DNA of 64,000 nucleotides from assembly GCA_031002005.1 (NCBI GenBank), contig JARYHS010013631.1:66647832-66711831 (forward strand). Reading direction: 5' to 3'. This DNA comes from Vandiemenella viatica. Lineage: Eukaryota > Arthropoda > Insecta > Orthoptera > Morabidae. Shown here one piece after another: positions 22,138 to 35,900 of this stretch (position 1 is the stretch's first letter; the number at the start of each line of letters is the position of its first letter). Under the pieces are notes generated by a model. The model had not been told where the DNA came from and made no database searches. It saw only the letters and a program-made list of their open reading frames with translations. The position numbers and the translations under genes are program-made.

Positions 22138-22896
22138 TCTTATATATATATAAAAATAGACGTGTGTTATCATATATTTCACTTTTCAGACACCACTACT
22201 TAGCACAGATCGCTTGTCTTTGTGTGTAGAAGTAGCATGGTGTTTCCTGTCGTGTACAACGTTGGACGAATTTCGGTAACTGTGGTAGTGTGGGAGATAT
22301 GGGGGCTGAAAGTGGCCAAGTAAGGATATTTTAGTATTTCGACAAAAGACATGTGTCTCCGTATATGTCGCTCTGGTACCACAACTAAATAGTATAGTCC
22401 ATTGGTGTTTGTGTGTGGTAGTGGTATCGTGTCTCCTACGGTGTTCTATGGTGGTTAGATGTCGGTAGCTATGGGGGTGTGGGAGATAAGGTGGTTGAAA
22501 GTGGTGGACCTGCGGCAATTTCATATTCCTATCAAAACGTTTGTGTCATGGTGTATCACTTTTCAGAAAAATCTATCTGTCGCAGATCACTAGCGATTGT
22601 GTGTGGTAGTAGCACAGAATCACCCGTCGACACAACTTTGACCTAATTTCGGTAACTGTGGGAGTGTGTGAGATATGGTGGTTGAAATTGGTTGATCAAG
22701 GATATTTTCGTATTTAGACGAAAGACTTGTGTGTCCGTATATTTTATTTTGTTGCCTGAACTACTTAGCGCAGATGACTGGTGTTTGTGTGTGGTAATAG
22801 CATCGAGTCTCCCATCGTGCACTCTGGTGGTTAGATGTCGGTAGCTGTCAATCTAAATTCTTTACAAACACCAACAAAGTCGTGGGTACCAGCTAG
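22138..22896 (+). mobile_element. Complete non-autonomous Helitron-like element, copy 2 (759 bp)
   Basis: It begins TCTTATATATATATAAAAAT after an A (22137) and ends CTAG (22893-22896) followed by T. The hairpin is CACCA (22869-22873), 6-nt loop, TCGTG (22880-22884), then GGTACCAG. Both ends match the 998-bp minus-strand copy, and the 3' end matches copy 1. The interior holds about four ~184-bp repeats. No target duplication and no coding are seen, as expected for a non-autonomous Helitron. Confidence 0.82.
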
Positions 22897-23050
22897 TAAA
22901 AATATATAAAAGTTGTGGCTGTACATTAAATTTATTGCAAAAAGTGTAAATGTAACGTAAGCTGGAGATATCAGACGTGTGAGTGGAGACTTTCCCGACG
23001 TACTGATGCAATAAAATCCTCTCTGGTGTCCGGCCGGATGGTGTTATTAG
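22897..23050. other. Unassigned sequence
   Basis: Nothing recognised. Confidence 0.4.
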
Positions 23051-23420
23051 AGATGTCAAAGACTAAAATTTAGAATTTTTGTCTGTCTGTTCACATATCA
23101 CGCAAAAACTAATGGATGAATTTTAGCTAAACTGCGTTTAGTGATGGTAAATGTCGGTCAGGATATATTACACTTCTTATTCTGATGCACTACTTTTCTT
23201 AAAGTATTTGCTTATGTTACCGGTTATGATACAAGTTTAGAGCGTACTTCCCCATGACACAGGGGACAAAACCGTAAATTTTTTATTTATTTTTTGTAAT
23301 ATTGTTAGCGCTTTTCGCATCAACTAACAAACGAATTTCAACGAAATATAGCATAGTGATAGTTTACATTACCAATTAACATACACGATATTTTTAAAAA
23401 TAATTTATATTATATTATGT
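23051..23420 (+). repeat. Possible old repeat with two related blocks
   Basis: GTCTGTCTGTT followed by CACGCAAAAACTAATGGATG (near 23070-23120) and a loosely similar block, CGCATCAACTAACAAACGAA (near 23316), each lead into TAGTGATRG-type sequence. Phrases of this kind occur in ancient interspersed repeats of insects. The assignment is weak. Confidence 0.3.
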
Positions 23421-26400
23421 ACATAATGCAGAGGGTAACGCTGTAAATTCTAGAATAATTGTGTATCCGTTTAATATTGTCTGGCGGAACTTCTTCGCAG
23501 TCGAAACGCCTATCACAATAAGTGAAAAACATGTGGGGATGATGTGTTCAACTATGCCAAGGCTGCCAAATCAATTTTGGAGATGGGCCATAATTTCAAT
23601 TTTACGTTACCCTGCGGCGTACATAACACATGCCTGTAGTTAAAGTAGATATTTAGTGTAAGTACAAGAAAAGTTTAAGTAACAAAGTTTTATTAAAATC
23701 AAAAAGAAAAAACCATCAATGAGACCTTTGCAGAAGTTTTTTTTAATTATAATTATACGTTTGCAGAGGTTTTTGAGGTAGCATGTTCTAGACTACTATT
23801 GTCGGCGGGCAAATTCAAATGCGCAGGCCTGCATGCCTTGGGCTGGGCAACATTCAACTATGCGATTATATTAGGGATTTTACATTTAGTTCATATACAT
23901 ACAAACAAGGCATTTGTTCTCAGATACGCGAGGCAGCACCAATTCAAATATTTCTTTCGAAGAAGCCATGTTAACAATACTGACATGTGCCTGTGGGTCA
24001 TCAAGAAACACAAACTTTACGGATCAGTGGAGGTTTCAAGGAGAGGTTGAAACAAATGATGCACTCAAACATGATTTCAGCACTGCCTACAATTATATAT
24101 TCAGAAGGAGGAGGGAGTTCCAAGAAAATGGAAAAAAGGACTATTACTCTGCTTATGCCTGCCCATCCAATATTTGTTTGTGAATTAATGGCACAAACCT
24201 AAATTCCTCGTGGTGAAGTCCGGGCCCAGTTTGTGGGTCTATAAAGGAGGTATAGATAGCGTTGGCGAAATAGAGTTGGCATTCCTACGTTCTTCTCCTG
24301 GTCCCGCATTTTCATTGGTCTTCCAACAGAATACCATTAATGGAATCTATAAATCTTCGTGTCTTGTAACAGGGCTGTCAGCATCTGTATCAGCACAGAC
24401 TATGTAGTCTCCTTTACATTTAGTTCAACAGCGGTGAAGTCTGTACCGTCTCAATCGGTCCGAGGGAAGAAGGAATATACTAAAACATTAGAACGACATC
24501 TTACTTTTCTGATTTAATATCTCCGCCATAGCAAGTCAGTACCCTGCTGGGAGAAATATTTCAATAAATATAATAAATGAAAACTTGATATTAACTTTAA
24601 CCAATAGATTTTAATGGAAAACGTATAGTTTGCTCTATCCAGACAAACCGAAACTTATACTTTATATCATGTCTCGTGGCACATTCGAATATCTGGAGTT
24701 ATAGATACCTCTGTATTCTTTGAACTAGAGAACATTGGAGGGTGATGAAAAAGAGTATCACTGGACGGAGTGAGAGGGAGCACTCTGCCAAGAGACAGTG
24801 TCCGTGACGGACGTGCACCGGAAGTGTTGCATAAAAAGTTAATCGTGATCGGATCCAGTCGTCGTTGAATGAAGACTATTAACTACCGGTCGATTACGAT
24901 AAAAATGCGGAGGTGGTGGATCTACTGTATACAGCGCAATGATAGTGACTTTTGGTACGGGTATTGTTGAATCTCAGTGCGAGTGTGGAACATGTGAGGT
25001 CCCACTCACAAATCATTGCTGAAATTGCAAAAAAATTAGCAATTAGTAGACTTTCACAGCATAAGTATGTATAGATATTTGGGTAATTTTAAGTCGTTTG
25101 TAGTAATGTAATTTTTTGTAGTTGGTACTACTGTACGGTTTGTCGAGAAAGAAGGAGGGTGTTAAGATGGCACAGAGAGACCACAGGGAATGTATTAACT
25201 GGACAGTGACGACTATGTATTGCATTGTATGAGTATTTAAAGGGTTCAATAAATTGTGCAGATAAACGAAAATATTGGTGGATTTGATTTAACATTTTGC
25301 GCAGAAGTGTGTAATTTGAGAGCAATTTATCAAACAGTAATAATATGCTAGGTGATAGAACTACCGCGAAAAACAACGCTTGGGCCATGTGTTGAAGTTG
25401 GCGGGCTATCTAACTTCGACTAATTGATAGTAATTCGTTAAGGAGGACCTAACAAACAGATATATGATTTTTTATTTGTGTTTATGGTACTTCGCCTCAC
25501 TTCCAATCACCATTACCCATGAACCTTGCACCTACTGTGAAGAAGTATTAAACATTATTTTTCAGGTTTCCTGTGATTGATGAGTTCGCTAAAACCTACT
25601 TGTGAACGGTGTCACGAACCAAATCTGTATACCGAATGTTATTGGTGGCAGTTAGCAGAACCTGGCGTTTGATACCCTCATGCATGCATCTAGATACAGT
25701 ATATTGGACCAGCGACCGTAACAACTAAACCTGCAGTGTTTATGAGCACAGTAAAGACTAAATTAGTAATAATATGAATGGCAACTCACGCTTTCGATTG
25801 TAAATAAACAAGTTTGTGAACATTTAGAGTACGTTTCATGGTTCTGGCGGTAGGGCATGACATCGTCAGTTATCACGATTTATATCATATGAACTACTGG
25901 GATCCGTACTCATTTAATTAATCATCAACCTTAATTAGTACGTCACATGGCTGTTCTTCTGATTGATAGTTCAATAAGTGTGTTACATTTCTCGTTATTT
26001 TTTTAACTATTCGCTCGTAGTATAAATTGAAAAGAGAACTATAATAATTGATAAAATGACATACAGCAGTTTTATTTGACACCACCTTTCTGTATATCTT
26101 GCAATTATTCAAAATTCGACCCATGAATCCCAGTCTACAATTAACTTTTTCTAAGGATGAGGTTATATTCTCAGAGGTTATATTCTCATTCCTTTTCTTC
26201 TTCTTCTTCCTTCATTCCTTTTCATGTTGTTAAGCACTGATACGTCTAAATACTTCAGAAAATCCTCTTTTTTAAGAACATAACAGCTTCCTTCGAACTC
26301 ATGCACAAATGGATTCATTTTTTGTGTTTATACGCATGGTTTTTAATAATTAAATCTGCAATTCCTTACACCTTGCTAAAGTAACGTTGAGTTCACGTTA

Positions 26401-26477
26401 ATCCTATATAAAATAGATAAATACCTTTATTTCTAGTAGATAAATAGCAGTTTAGTATGCCGACCCTTGTGTTTCTT
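23421..26477. other. Unassigned 3-kb stretch
   Basis: No SINE head, reverse-transcriptase motif or paired terminal repeat recognised. Short frames at 23799-24407 carry no recognisable domain. If host single-copy sequence exists in the window, this is one candidate place. Confidence 0.4.
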
Positions 26478-26717
26478 TTTCACTTATGGCTTAACGCCTC
26501 GTTGACGCCGAGGTAATTAGAGGCGGGATGGAACTAGGGACAAGGAAAGGGAAGGAGTTCGGCCGAGGCCTGCTTAAAGGAAGCATCCCGGCATTCACCT
26601 AGAGTGATCTGGGAAAAACCATGGAAAATCCAAATCTGGATGGGCGGAAGGGGATTCGAACCGGCGTCCTCCCTAATGCGAGGCCAGAGCGCTAACCGCT
26701 CACGCACCACGCTCGGT
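26478..26717 (-). mobile_element. SINE-A copy 3
   Basis: The plus strand shows GGATTCGAACC near 26652, the head end CGCTCGGT at the right, and the family body (CCCGGCATTCACC, GACGCCGAGG) leftward to a T-rich tail. Confidence 0.92.
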
Positions 26718-28384
26718 CCGAACCTTGTGAATCTTGCCGATCTCACAATTTATTTGCTTCTGTCAGGGATCTTACTATTTATCCGGTTGTCAGGTGATTT
26801 ATAATCGTCAAATAATAACTTAACGGATGTAAGCGTGAGGAAATTACAGCACAATTAAAGTAACTTATTCTTTTCATAAAACACCTAATTTGTACCCACA
26901 GACTTCAAAGCGCACCAGGTGTAGACGTGACTCCAAATGCATCGCGTGGTAGAAACTAGCTTCTGCGTATCAAATAGAGCATGAAAACTGTTAAAATTTG
27001 TTAAGTGGCATGCCTAGCAATGCGGAATTGACTGAAATATTTTCAGCTGGGTGTTTCATATCCAAAATTAGCCAGGCAAATTGAGCTCGTGTCTTAGCAA
27101 ACACAATGGATACGCCTGGAAAACAACTTTTACGGAAACAATTAAAGAAAGGCAAACTTAAATATTACATTTTAAAATATTAGTTTTAAAGGTACGGAAA
27201 TGATTCAATCACAAAAATAAATTATTCAATTTCGGGGATGCAACATATTATTTATAAAATTAAAAAAAAAGATACTGTCGAATATTACTGCACAAATGTT
27301 TTTAACTACTGTTAATTGTAAATAAAAATAATTGCAGTATTGCCTGGACTTAAGGGTATTTTGACCTCAAAGACTTCACTCATATTTTTGAACCCCTACT
27401 CTTTAGGCCGCCACGCAATACAGCGAAATAACTTCACGTCAGCTGTGCTGCGGGCTGCTCTACATTCTGGGCGCGCTTCTCCGTTCTATTTCCGTGTCCG
27501 GGAATTTAGTTATATGCATGTTGCAAGGCTGTTTCCCTACGTTAACAATTGCCTTTCTTGTAAAGAATTATGAAAACTTTCATTTATTCATTTCTTTTGG
27601 AGTTCACATTAAAGTCATTTTGAGCGTAGACATCGATCAGAATTGTGAACTCATAAGTCTAACACAATTCCGTTATGGAGTCATTATTATATTATACATT
27701 TATAACACAAGTTACTCTCACTGCTTGTCGTATTGAGTTTTGTGTCGTATTACATACACTGTCAATAGATCACCTTCACAGTGCACTGTTTTGCAGAATA
27801 GTTTTACAGCAAATGTAAGGAGAAACTGTCAGCTGAAATTTTGGTTCAGAACTGATGTTTCTGGCATTTTGAAATGCTGCGGTGTGAGAACATTTTTAAT
27901 GTACTTCCATTTCGAATGTTAATGGCTGTGCTTCTGATAAGGTCTGGTAAAGTGTAGAAATAGTGACTATGCCTGGCCTCATAAGAGTGGTGAAAACATA
28001 TCAACTGGCCACACATTTCACCTCTGCTGCGACCTCTTAAGCTAATCTGGTAGGCCAACTGAGTAAAGGGCAACTTTAAGTCTAACCAGAAAACTGAATA
28101 ACGGAAGCATACTACCACAATTCACAGAGAAAATTTTTAATTTGCTAGAGGTGGGGGAGAGTTAAAAGTTCATTGAAAATTTCAGTTCAAATGTGATCTA
28201 AGATGGCAACTTGCTGACTTCCAGACATCTTACCAACCAGCCTCCAAAAAGTTATTTATATAACTAATATATCCAATAAATTCTTATGTTTTAGGTTCAA
28301 AGTGAGAGGAGAAAACTAGAAAGATATCGCCGAGTAGGAATGGTGAGTAGATCCGTTCGGTGAATACATTTGGGAAGCTACTAA
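26718..28384. other. Unassigned sequence
   Basis: AT-rich with no recognisable gene or repeat. Short frames at 27340-27922 carry no recognisable motif. Confidence 0.45.
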
Positions 28385-30615
28385 TTCTATCCCCGATCTA
28401 TCCATTTTAGACTTGCTGGTTACCAACAGGCCAGAATTATTCACCGACATTTCAACGACCACAGGAATAAGCGATCACAAAGCGGTAATTGCGACAGTCA
28501 AATTAATGACCAAACGAAAAAGTAAAAAAGGGCGGATTGTATGCAGATTCAGTTAGGCCTCAAAGGAGTGTTTTAGAACCTACCTGAGGAATAATTACCA
28601 TGACTTCAAGTCAACAAAGGACACCGTTGAAGAGATGTGGCATCGTTTTATACATATAGTCAGGGAAGGCATGGAAATACATATGCCAAAGCGGACAATA
28701 AAGGGGGAGAATGATCCACCGTGGTAAACATGCGAAGTCAAGAGATTACTCAAAAAACAAAGGAAAATACACGCACGCTCAAGAAGGAAGGGGTGTCGCA
28801 GCGATTTAGAAACCTTAGCTGATTTAAGAGGGCGTATTAAGAATGTAATGCATGAGGCCTTTAACGATTTCCAACTCTCTCTCTAAAAGTCTCACAGAAA
28901 ACCCAAAGAATTTTTGGTCGTATGTACGAAAAGTTAATTATACCAACAGCAATATTCCAGCACTAATTCGTGAAGGTTCCGAGGTTAATGAAAACCGCGA
29001 TAAATCTAACGTACTAAATACTGTATTCAAAAATTCATTTACAAATGAACATAAGGATAGTATTCCCGTTTTCCCACGCCATGGCGAGTCGGTGATGGAA
29101 TCATTACTAATAGATACTACAGGTATCATTAAGCAATTAGAGCTCCTGAAGTGGGGGAAAGCACCGGGCCCGGATGGAATTCTAGTAAGAGTATTTTCAG
29201 AGTATGCGGCGGAAATCGGGCCATTTCTGTCTGATATATTCAGTAAATCATTAGAAGAGCGAAAAGTACCTTCAGATTGGAAAATCGCGCAAGTAACTCC
29301 GATTTTCAAAAAAGGTGATCGAAGTGATCCTGGAAACTATCGTCCCATATCTATAACATCTGTTTGTAGTAGAGTTATGGAGCATATTATATGCTCGAAC
29401 ATTATGAATTTTCTAGATGATAATAATTTGATTACGACAAATCAACACGGATTTCGGAAAGAAAAGATCATTTACACACGACGTAATTAAAGTTATCGAT
29501 GCAGGTTCACAAGTAGATACAATTTTTTTAGATTTCCAGAAAGCCTTTGACTCTGTGCCACACAACCGCCTTTTAGCGAAGCTTCGAGCGTACGGTATAT
29601 CGGATCAGCTTTGTGAATGGTTAAAGGATTTTCTAACTGGTCGGTCGCAGTATGTTGTTGTTGAAGGAGAAAGTTCTTCTAATCTAGATGTTACATCGGG
29701 TGTACCTCAAGGAAGTGTAATAGGACCACTTCTTTTCTTAATTTTTATAAACGATCTCGGAGACAAATTGAAAAGCCTTTTTATATAGTTTGCTGATGAT
29801 GCGGTTATTTATAGGGAAGTAATAAATTTGGCCGATTGCTTAGAAATTCAGCGCGATCTGGATGTTATTTTGACTTGGTGCGCTGAGTGGCAACTTACTC
29901 TAAATTGTAAAAAGTGCAAGACAATGAGCATAACTAACAAAAAGAATCCAATTGTTCAGAAATACGATTTAAACAATACAGTTATTGATATGGTCGATTC
30001 TATGAAATATTTGGGAGTAACAGTACAAAGGAACATAAAATGAGACATACACATTAATTCGTTAGTAGGTAGAGCAAATTCTAGGCTGCGATTCATAGGT
30101 CGAATCTTAAAAAATTGTAATGAACAAACAAAGGAGATAGCGTACAAATCTCTTGTGCGTCCACATTTGGATTATTGTTGTGCCATTTGGGACCCGTTTC
30201 GTAAGGGGTTGATCGAAAGTATAGAGAAAGTACAGAGAAGAGCCGCTCGATTCGTGACCGCTTGCTACAGTCCCTATGAAAGCGTCACAGAACTGATTAG
30301 TAGACTAGGCTGGGAGTCTCTGGTAGATAGACGACACACGTTTCGTTTAAACTTATTGGAAAATATGCGTACTCCAACTTTCACTCATGAGTGTAGTGAA
30401 ATACTTCTTCCGCCAACCTATTTGAGTCGGAAGGACAGGAAAGATAAAATTAGAGAAATAAGGTGCCGGACTGATTCTTATATGAATTCTTTTTTCCCTC
30501 GTACCATTAGGGATTGGAATGCACAGCAAAGAGATTAGCTTTGGTGCTGAGCACCCTCTGCCACCCACAATTTTGTGAATTGCAGGGTTTATATGTAGAT
30601 GTAGATATATGTTTG
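28385..30615 (+). pseudogene. CR1/Jockey-superclade LINE, endonuclease C-terminus plus reverse transcriptase, broken
   Basis: Order of blocks: the end of the AP endonuclease, LDLLVTNRPELFTD and GISDHKAV with the conserved S-D-H (28405-28500), then a linker. Reverse transcriptase follows: APGPDGIL (29161), FKKGDRSDPGNYRPIS (29305-29350), LDFQKAFDSVPHNRL (motif A, 29525-29572), GVPQGSVIGPLLF (motif B, 29700-29738), FADD (motif C, 29790), MKYLGV (30003), and a C-terminal region ending TIRDWNAQQRD at 30536. A short 3' UTR with CACCCTCTGCCACCCAC leads to a TGTAGA-type tail (30590-30606). Breaks: TAG at 28553, TAA at 28725, a frame change near 29466, TAG directly before FADD (29786-29788), and TGA at 30041. 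Long open stretches (28852-29490, 30155-30538) show it is moderately young. Confidence 0.93.
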
Positions 30616-31616
30616 CAGAGATCACTAGGTTTGAATGCCATTGTGTTTTCTCGACAAATGTCATAATTCAGTTTCTTTCCATTCCTTACAGATAATACTC
30701 TCCGAGCTCCAATTACCTATTCGTGGAAGAATAGAAACTGAAGTACCAATAAAAATAACACGTATACATGCAGAGGAGATATAAAAAAAAAGAGAAAGAA
30801 AATATTTTGTCGTGTAAGACAGAACCGCATATGTATGATTCTCAACGTTCATAAAGACCGTTTGAACACTTGTATCCGTTATGATTCACGTCTGTCAATT
30901 CGAGAATCCCATTTCTGGGAACGAGGAAGAAAAATAAGTCATTTGGATACTAACAGAAATAATTAGGTAGCTTGTTTGTGTTTTCTCCTTAGTTTCCATA
31001 TTATTCTGCTTCTACCTTATTCCAATGTGTCCCGACAGTAGATTTCCAACTTCCCCGCTTTCTACCGAACAGTCTTTTGGGAATTTTATCTGATAACAAA
31101 ATTTTCTTCAGCAGATTTGTCTAGATGAGCAGTCAAAAAAAAACTCCAATGTTGGCTGATATTCGTAGATAATGCGAAAGTATATAATACTATTTGGTGT
31201 ATGTTAATGTGAAAAGAACATCGAATATAAATCTTTATTACTTTAAAACACTGTAACAGACAATTTATTTTTATTTCGTTTCGATAAAACAACGCAAATT
31301 TCATTTTCATGTTGAACGACTATGACAAGAAAAATTAATTATCATTAACATTAGAACGTAACTATATTGTTTGATTTTTGAAGACATGGAAGAAGTCGGC
31401 AAAAATCTATTGCGCCTGACGTCACAGAATTACCTAAGTAACTTAAGCATTTTCATCGTACCCAATCATCATTTGATAAGAGACTACCATTCAAATTATA
31501 CGAGATGAATTGGATCAACGTCTAAATGCAGAGACAAAATACGTGTTAGTAGTATGTAATGAGCTGTGACATGTTTCCTACATTAAAAACAGCTTTGTCA
31601 CCATCGGAACTTTTTT
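30616..31616. other. Unassigned AT-rich sequence
   Basis: No recognisable element. Confidence 0.5.
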
Positions 31617-31627
31617 TCGATCTTATT

Positions 31628-31843
31628 TTTTTTAACTGCTTTACCTCTCTCCGGGAAAGGATGGGGGGCAAGGAATGGGAAGGAATTTGGCAATGGCGTT
31701 TTTGAAGGAAGCATCCCGGCATTTGCCTGGAGTGATATGGGGAAACCATGGAAAACCCAAATCTGGATGCCCGGACGGGGATTCGAACCGCCGTCCTCCC
31801 GAATGCGAGGCGAGAACGCTAACCGTTACACCGCCCCGCTCGG
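31628..31843 (-). mobile_element. SINE-A copy 4 with perfect 11-bp target duplication
   Basis: TCGATCTTATT flanks the element at 31617-31627 and 31844-31854. The B box complement GGATTCGAACC lies near 31780 and the head ends in CGCCCCGCTCGG. A precise duplication and good family match mark a recent insertion. Confidence 0.95.
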
Positions 31844-31854
31844 TCGATCTTATT

Positions 31855-32751
31855 AAATAATTATGTCTTACCTAGTATGCAAAGTTACTTTGCTCCTAGA
31901 TTTAACAGTTTGGTCAAGCGCGTTAAAATGCCTCCATATTGCACACAGAATACGTAATGTTGCAGTATGTTACCGTAGAATAAATTATGCTTGTTTAGCT
32001 ATTAAGGCTCCACAGCCTTTCATTTTTATTATTCAGTACCATTTTTACTAAGTCTTGTTTAGTCCCATTAGTTACTCCAACATTGTCTGGGCCAATACAT
32101 CATAGTGCCAGTGCTCTCTTACTGTCGAGCCTGATTACCAGCTTGGCGCAGTATCGACAGGAAGCACATTACACACCCAGCTCAAGTGTTGGGCAGGCAA
32201 CCGAGGGAAGAATCACCTCGGAATTCCACCGGACTGTGAAAAAATTACTTCCACTCAGCTTATGAACTTTTGAGCATATAAGACTTCGCTGCTAACATGC
32301 AACGAGAAGCGTGGGTATCAGTTAAATACAGCCACAGTCAGTGTTACAGCTACGACGAATGAGCTTGTGACCGCTTCAGCAGACAGTATAGTTTTAGTAA
32401 TAATTTACGTAAGCAACGTTTAGCTCGATCTATGCTATGCGTGACGGTGATATTTCTCATTCACCGAAGAGGCTCTTATCCTTTACAAATTTGCTAACGT
32501 AGTAGACTTTAGGTTCTGGAGAATAATTAAAAGCAGAAGTCAGCGACATTTTGTTGATTATCACTCGTGTTAATTTCCTGTTCATCGTAAATATTCAATA
32601 CACCACCGATAATCTGTCATAATCAGAAGGGAACGGGCTGGGAGGTTCAATGGAACCAAGTTCAAACTGGGATCCATACAAACCAGCAGTCCTCATTAAG
32701 TGTTTATGTGACCTTATATAGTCATATAGGTGAATACTGGAAACATCCACA
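31855..32751. other. Unassigned sequence
   Basis: Nothing recognised. Confidence 0.5.
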
Positions 32752-32950
32752 GAGTGTGGTAGGTGAGCGCTAACGCTCTGGCCTCACATTCAGAAGGACG
32801 CGGGTACGAATCCCCGTCCGGCCATCCAGATTTGGTTTTCCGTTGTTTCACGCCAGGCGAATGTCGGGATGGTTCCTTCATAAGGCCATGGCCAAATTAC
32901 TTCCCGTTCCTTGCTCCTAGTCCTTTATCGCATCTAATGACCTCAATAAC
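32752..32950 (+). mobile_element. SINE-A copy 5
   Basis: The head is GGTGAGCGCTAACGCTCTGG, with a B box-like GGTACGAATCC (near 32804, one change). The body has GAATGTCGGGATGG and TGACCTCAAT, and the 3' end is eroded. Confidence 0.9.
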
Positions 32951-35900
32951 TTTACATTTAACACAAAAATTAACACATTGTGATATAACCTTATGTTTTG
33001 TGGACTGATTATAAATATAAAGAATTCAATCCTTTTGTTTTCAACAGTTTTCCATTTATTATACACAACTTGTATTCCTCTTCGAACTTCTGTAGTATTC
33101 GAAGATGCAAGGTTCTTCAGCAATGAATGATTTAAAAACAAGCGATCTGTCTCTACGTCGCTAGTCTCTAAGAGTTGATTGATTTCTTATTTCCATAGCA
33201 ACCTACACTTCTTTTCTTTAAGAATAAATATATCAATTTTTTGTCTATTCTCAAGGGACAAAAATATAATTTTCTTATGAAATATTTCGTTATGTCACAA
33301 CATATCATACGTAGCTCAGCTCACACGGTTCTGGAAGAGTGGGACCTTCCCCATTAACCTATACAACCAAGAGAATGCCTTATCACACGCTCTTATAACA
33401 CTGCAGATTCCGTAAGTACTTATAAAAATTACGTAGGTTATCGCTTTCAAGTAAACAATCTTCAGCTATGCGATCCATCTAACTACATCAGACTGGTAAG
33501 ATATTCATCTGCCTGAGTCCATAGTGGCGCAGAGTCGTGGAGGTAGATCTGTTTATTCCCTTTTCAAAATTCGGTACAAGGGAAGAGGGTATCATTCCCA
33601 CCATCACACGCCGTCAGATTTCATTCCTGAGTTATTTAGTATCCTCTATTTTCTGGCCGGCAGGCTGAATTGGTCGGGGGTAGACGATTTTCAACAAAAA
33701 TTTTCTACTCTGCCAGCGATTGAATCCTAGCCATCCAGTACGCAATCAGTCGTTCCTCCGACCCAGGTACCACGCCGGAAATTTATTTAATGTAACCACA
33801 ATTATTACGAAGTTTCCAGTCTGTTTATATTGCTGTGGCCGCAACAGTTTTTCATTATCTTGGCTTCCAATGTATTTCCACCAGTGCTTTCAAGTTGTTT
33901 GTGCAATGTATTTTCAGGTAAGAAGAGAGCACAGTGTAAATGTTTGTGTGTGCGTCTCGCTGTGACAGAGTGCAGCTGCGGACGGATCAATTTCCCGTTG
34001 ACAATGGATGGCGGACTGCACTTCTCCAGAATAACACACTGCACTTCTGACACTCTGTCAAGTAGAGTCGGTTATCGACAGAAGAGCGACATACTCGAGA
34101 AGAATAATACCACTCTAATTAACAATACAAAGGAAAAACTGTCCAATTTGTTGAACTCGAATTGAAGTCCAAATTCTGCTTACACCACTGCTAAACTTTA
34201 CATTTTGTGGTGTAATGTAGTGATCTACATGTGGCAGAATTTTTTCAGTGATCGTTAACGATGAGGTTGCTAGAACCGATGTGATGGCCATGTGTTGCGG
34301 GAGTGGGGATCAGATCTGTTTTTTCCTAATTCTCAGCTTACTTGCGCCGATACTCTTTTATTCTTCCTTTTTTTTTTTTTGAAATAAGCTGGAAACTAGT
34401 TTCTGCGACAGGAGTGAATAGCTACAGATTGATTGGAATTGAGATGCAGTTGTGGACACCTTCTTTAATTACTGAACTTGAGAACCGTATTATACATACA
34501 GGCGAGGATGAACAGGAATGAGGCATTCCGTAACGCGCTAGTGACTGATTCAAAGTAGTGTATCTAGTTATCAGTCGAAGAATGAGGATTAATCCATTGA
34601 TCGCAGCTTGCTGGTAAACCCGTTTAGGCCGAATTTTCAGCGCCAAAAGTGTCTCTGTTCATTGCCCAGGCTCGATCAACAAATTCCTTACTGAACACAC
34701 AAACAGCTACGTGCTTGTGCTCGCCGGTTGTGATGCTTTACAAACTGAAAATATTCTGTTACTAAAATAATAGCCCAAACAATGATCTACACCGAGGCTG
34801 AGAAGAGACTGTCGGTGAGGAACGAGAAGGACATCGACATTACCATTCATCAAATAAACCATCCGGGTATTCGGTTCGAGTGATTTCTGGAGGCCATGAT
34901 ACAATCAAATATGGAGCCGTTTCAACGTTAACCGGCCACCCAACACTGTTGTTTGCTAAGTTTGACTGAACCCTTTATATGAAGGTACGCTACGTGTGGT
35001 GTTAACATATGTTGAGACACGATTCCCACATTCTCAAGGGGCAGTTTCGATAAATACCGAAATCTCGATGGCTGTGCCATGATCCTAGTAAATACCATGC
35101 TAAAAATCTACACGAAGTCGGAATCTTGCGCACCGAAACCCCGAGTCACAGTCAGAAATTAGAAACTTAACAGTTTTAACCCCCTCCCCCCCACCCCCCG
35201 TGTGCTCTGCGAAACGAACATTAAGCATTATAGTACATAAAAGTAAATGCGTATGCCACCATTGGCCGTAGAATTCTCAGTTAATAAAATTTTCAATGGG
35301 TTATGTATGTAATCCAATCCTGTTGGGACAGTTGACTTTGAAACTGTAAACTTACATTTTCACGTGTATTCCAGAAGGGTCCTAGAGTACTTCGCTTATA
35401 CAACACATGCTTTTCAAAGAATGAAGGAAAATTTTAAGGACCGTTAAAAATTCCTGCTAAAACTGAGATTCATTCTGCTGAGGCACCACACTGTACGACT
35501 ACAGAAGCCTAGTTACTACCTCTTAAAAGAAAATAAGCGGTCGAATTTTTACTTTTTTGCCCTCACCATCTTTCGAGATTTCTTTTTCGTTACTTGAAAA
35601 TGATAGGAGAATTTTGACCCGATAAATTACTGCCTGCCTGAAAGGATCCCTTAAAGCAGAGGTATTCCGAGATGTTTACTAGTAAACAATTAAATAACAA
35701 TGAAACAGGTGTAACATCACTCCTATGGATTAGAATTGCATGTAGACTACTGCATTACTCATTTTTTATTATTGAATCTACCAGTTTTTCCGTAATTCTT
35801 ATTCTTAAATAAAAAGTCAAACGAAGAGGTATTACTATTCAAAAAAGTATATCGATGCACAGAGTTAAGTCATTCAGATATTTCGTTACTGCATATGTCA

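Noticed and set aside
35178..35202. C-rich tract as a regulatory element
   Set aside because: Low-complexity run with no other supporting feature.
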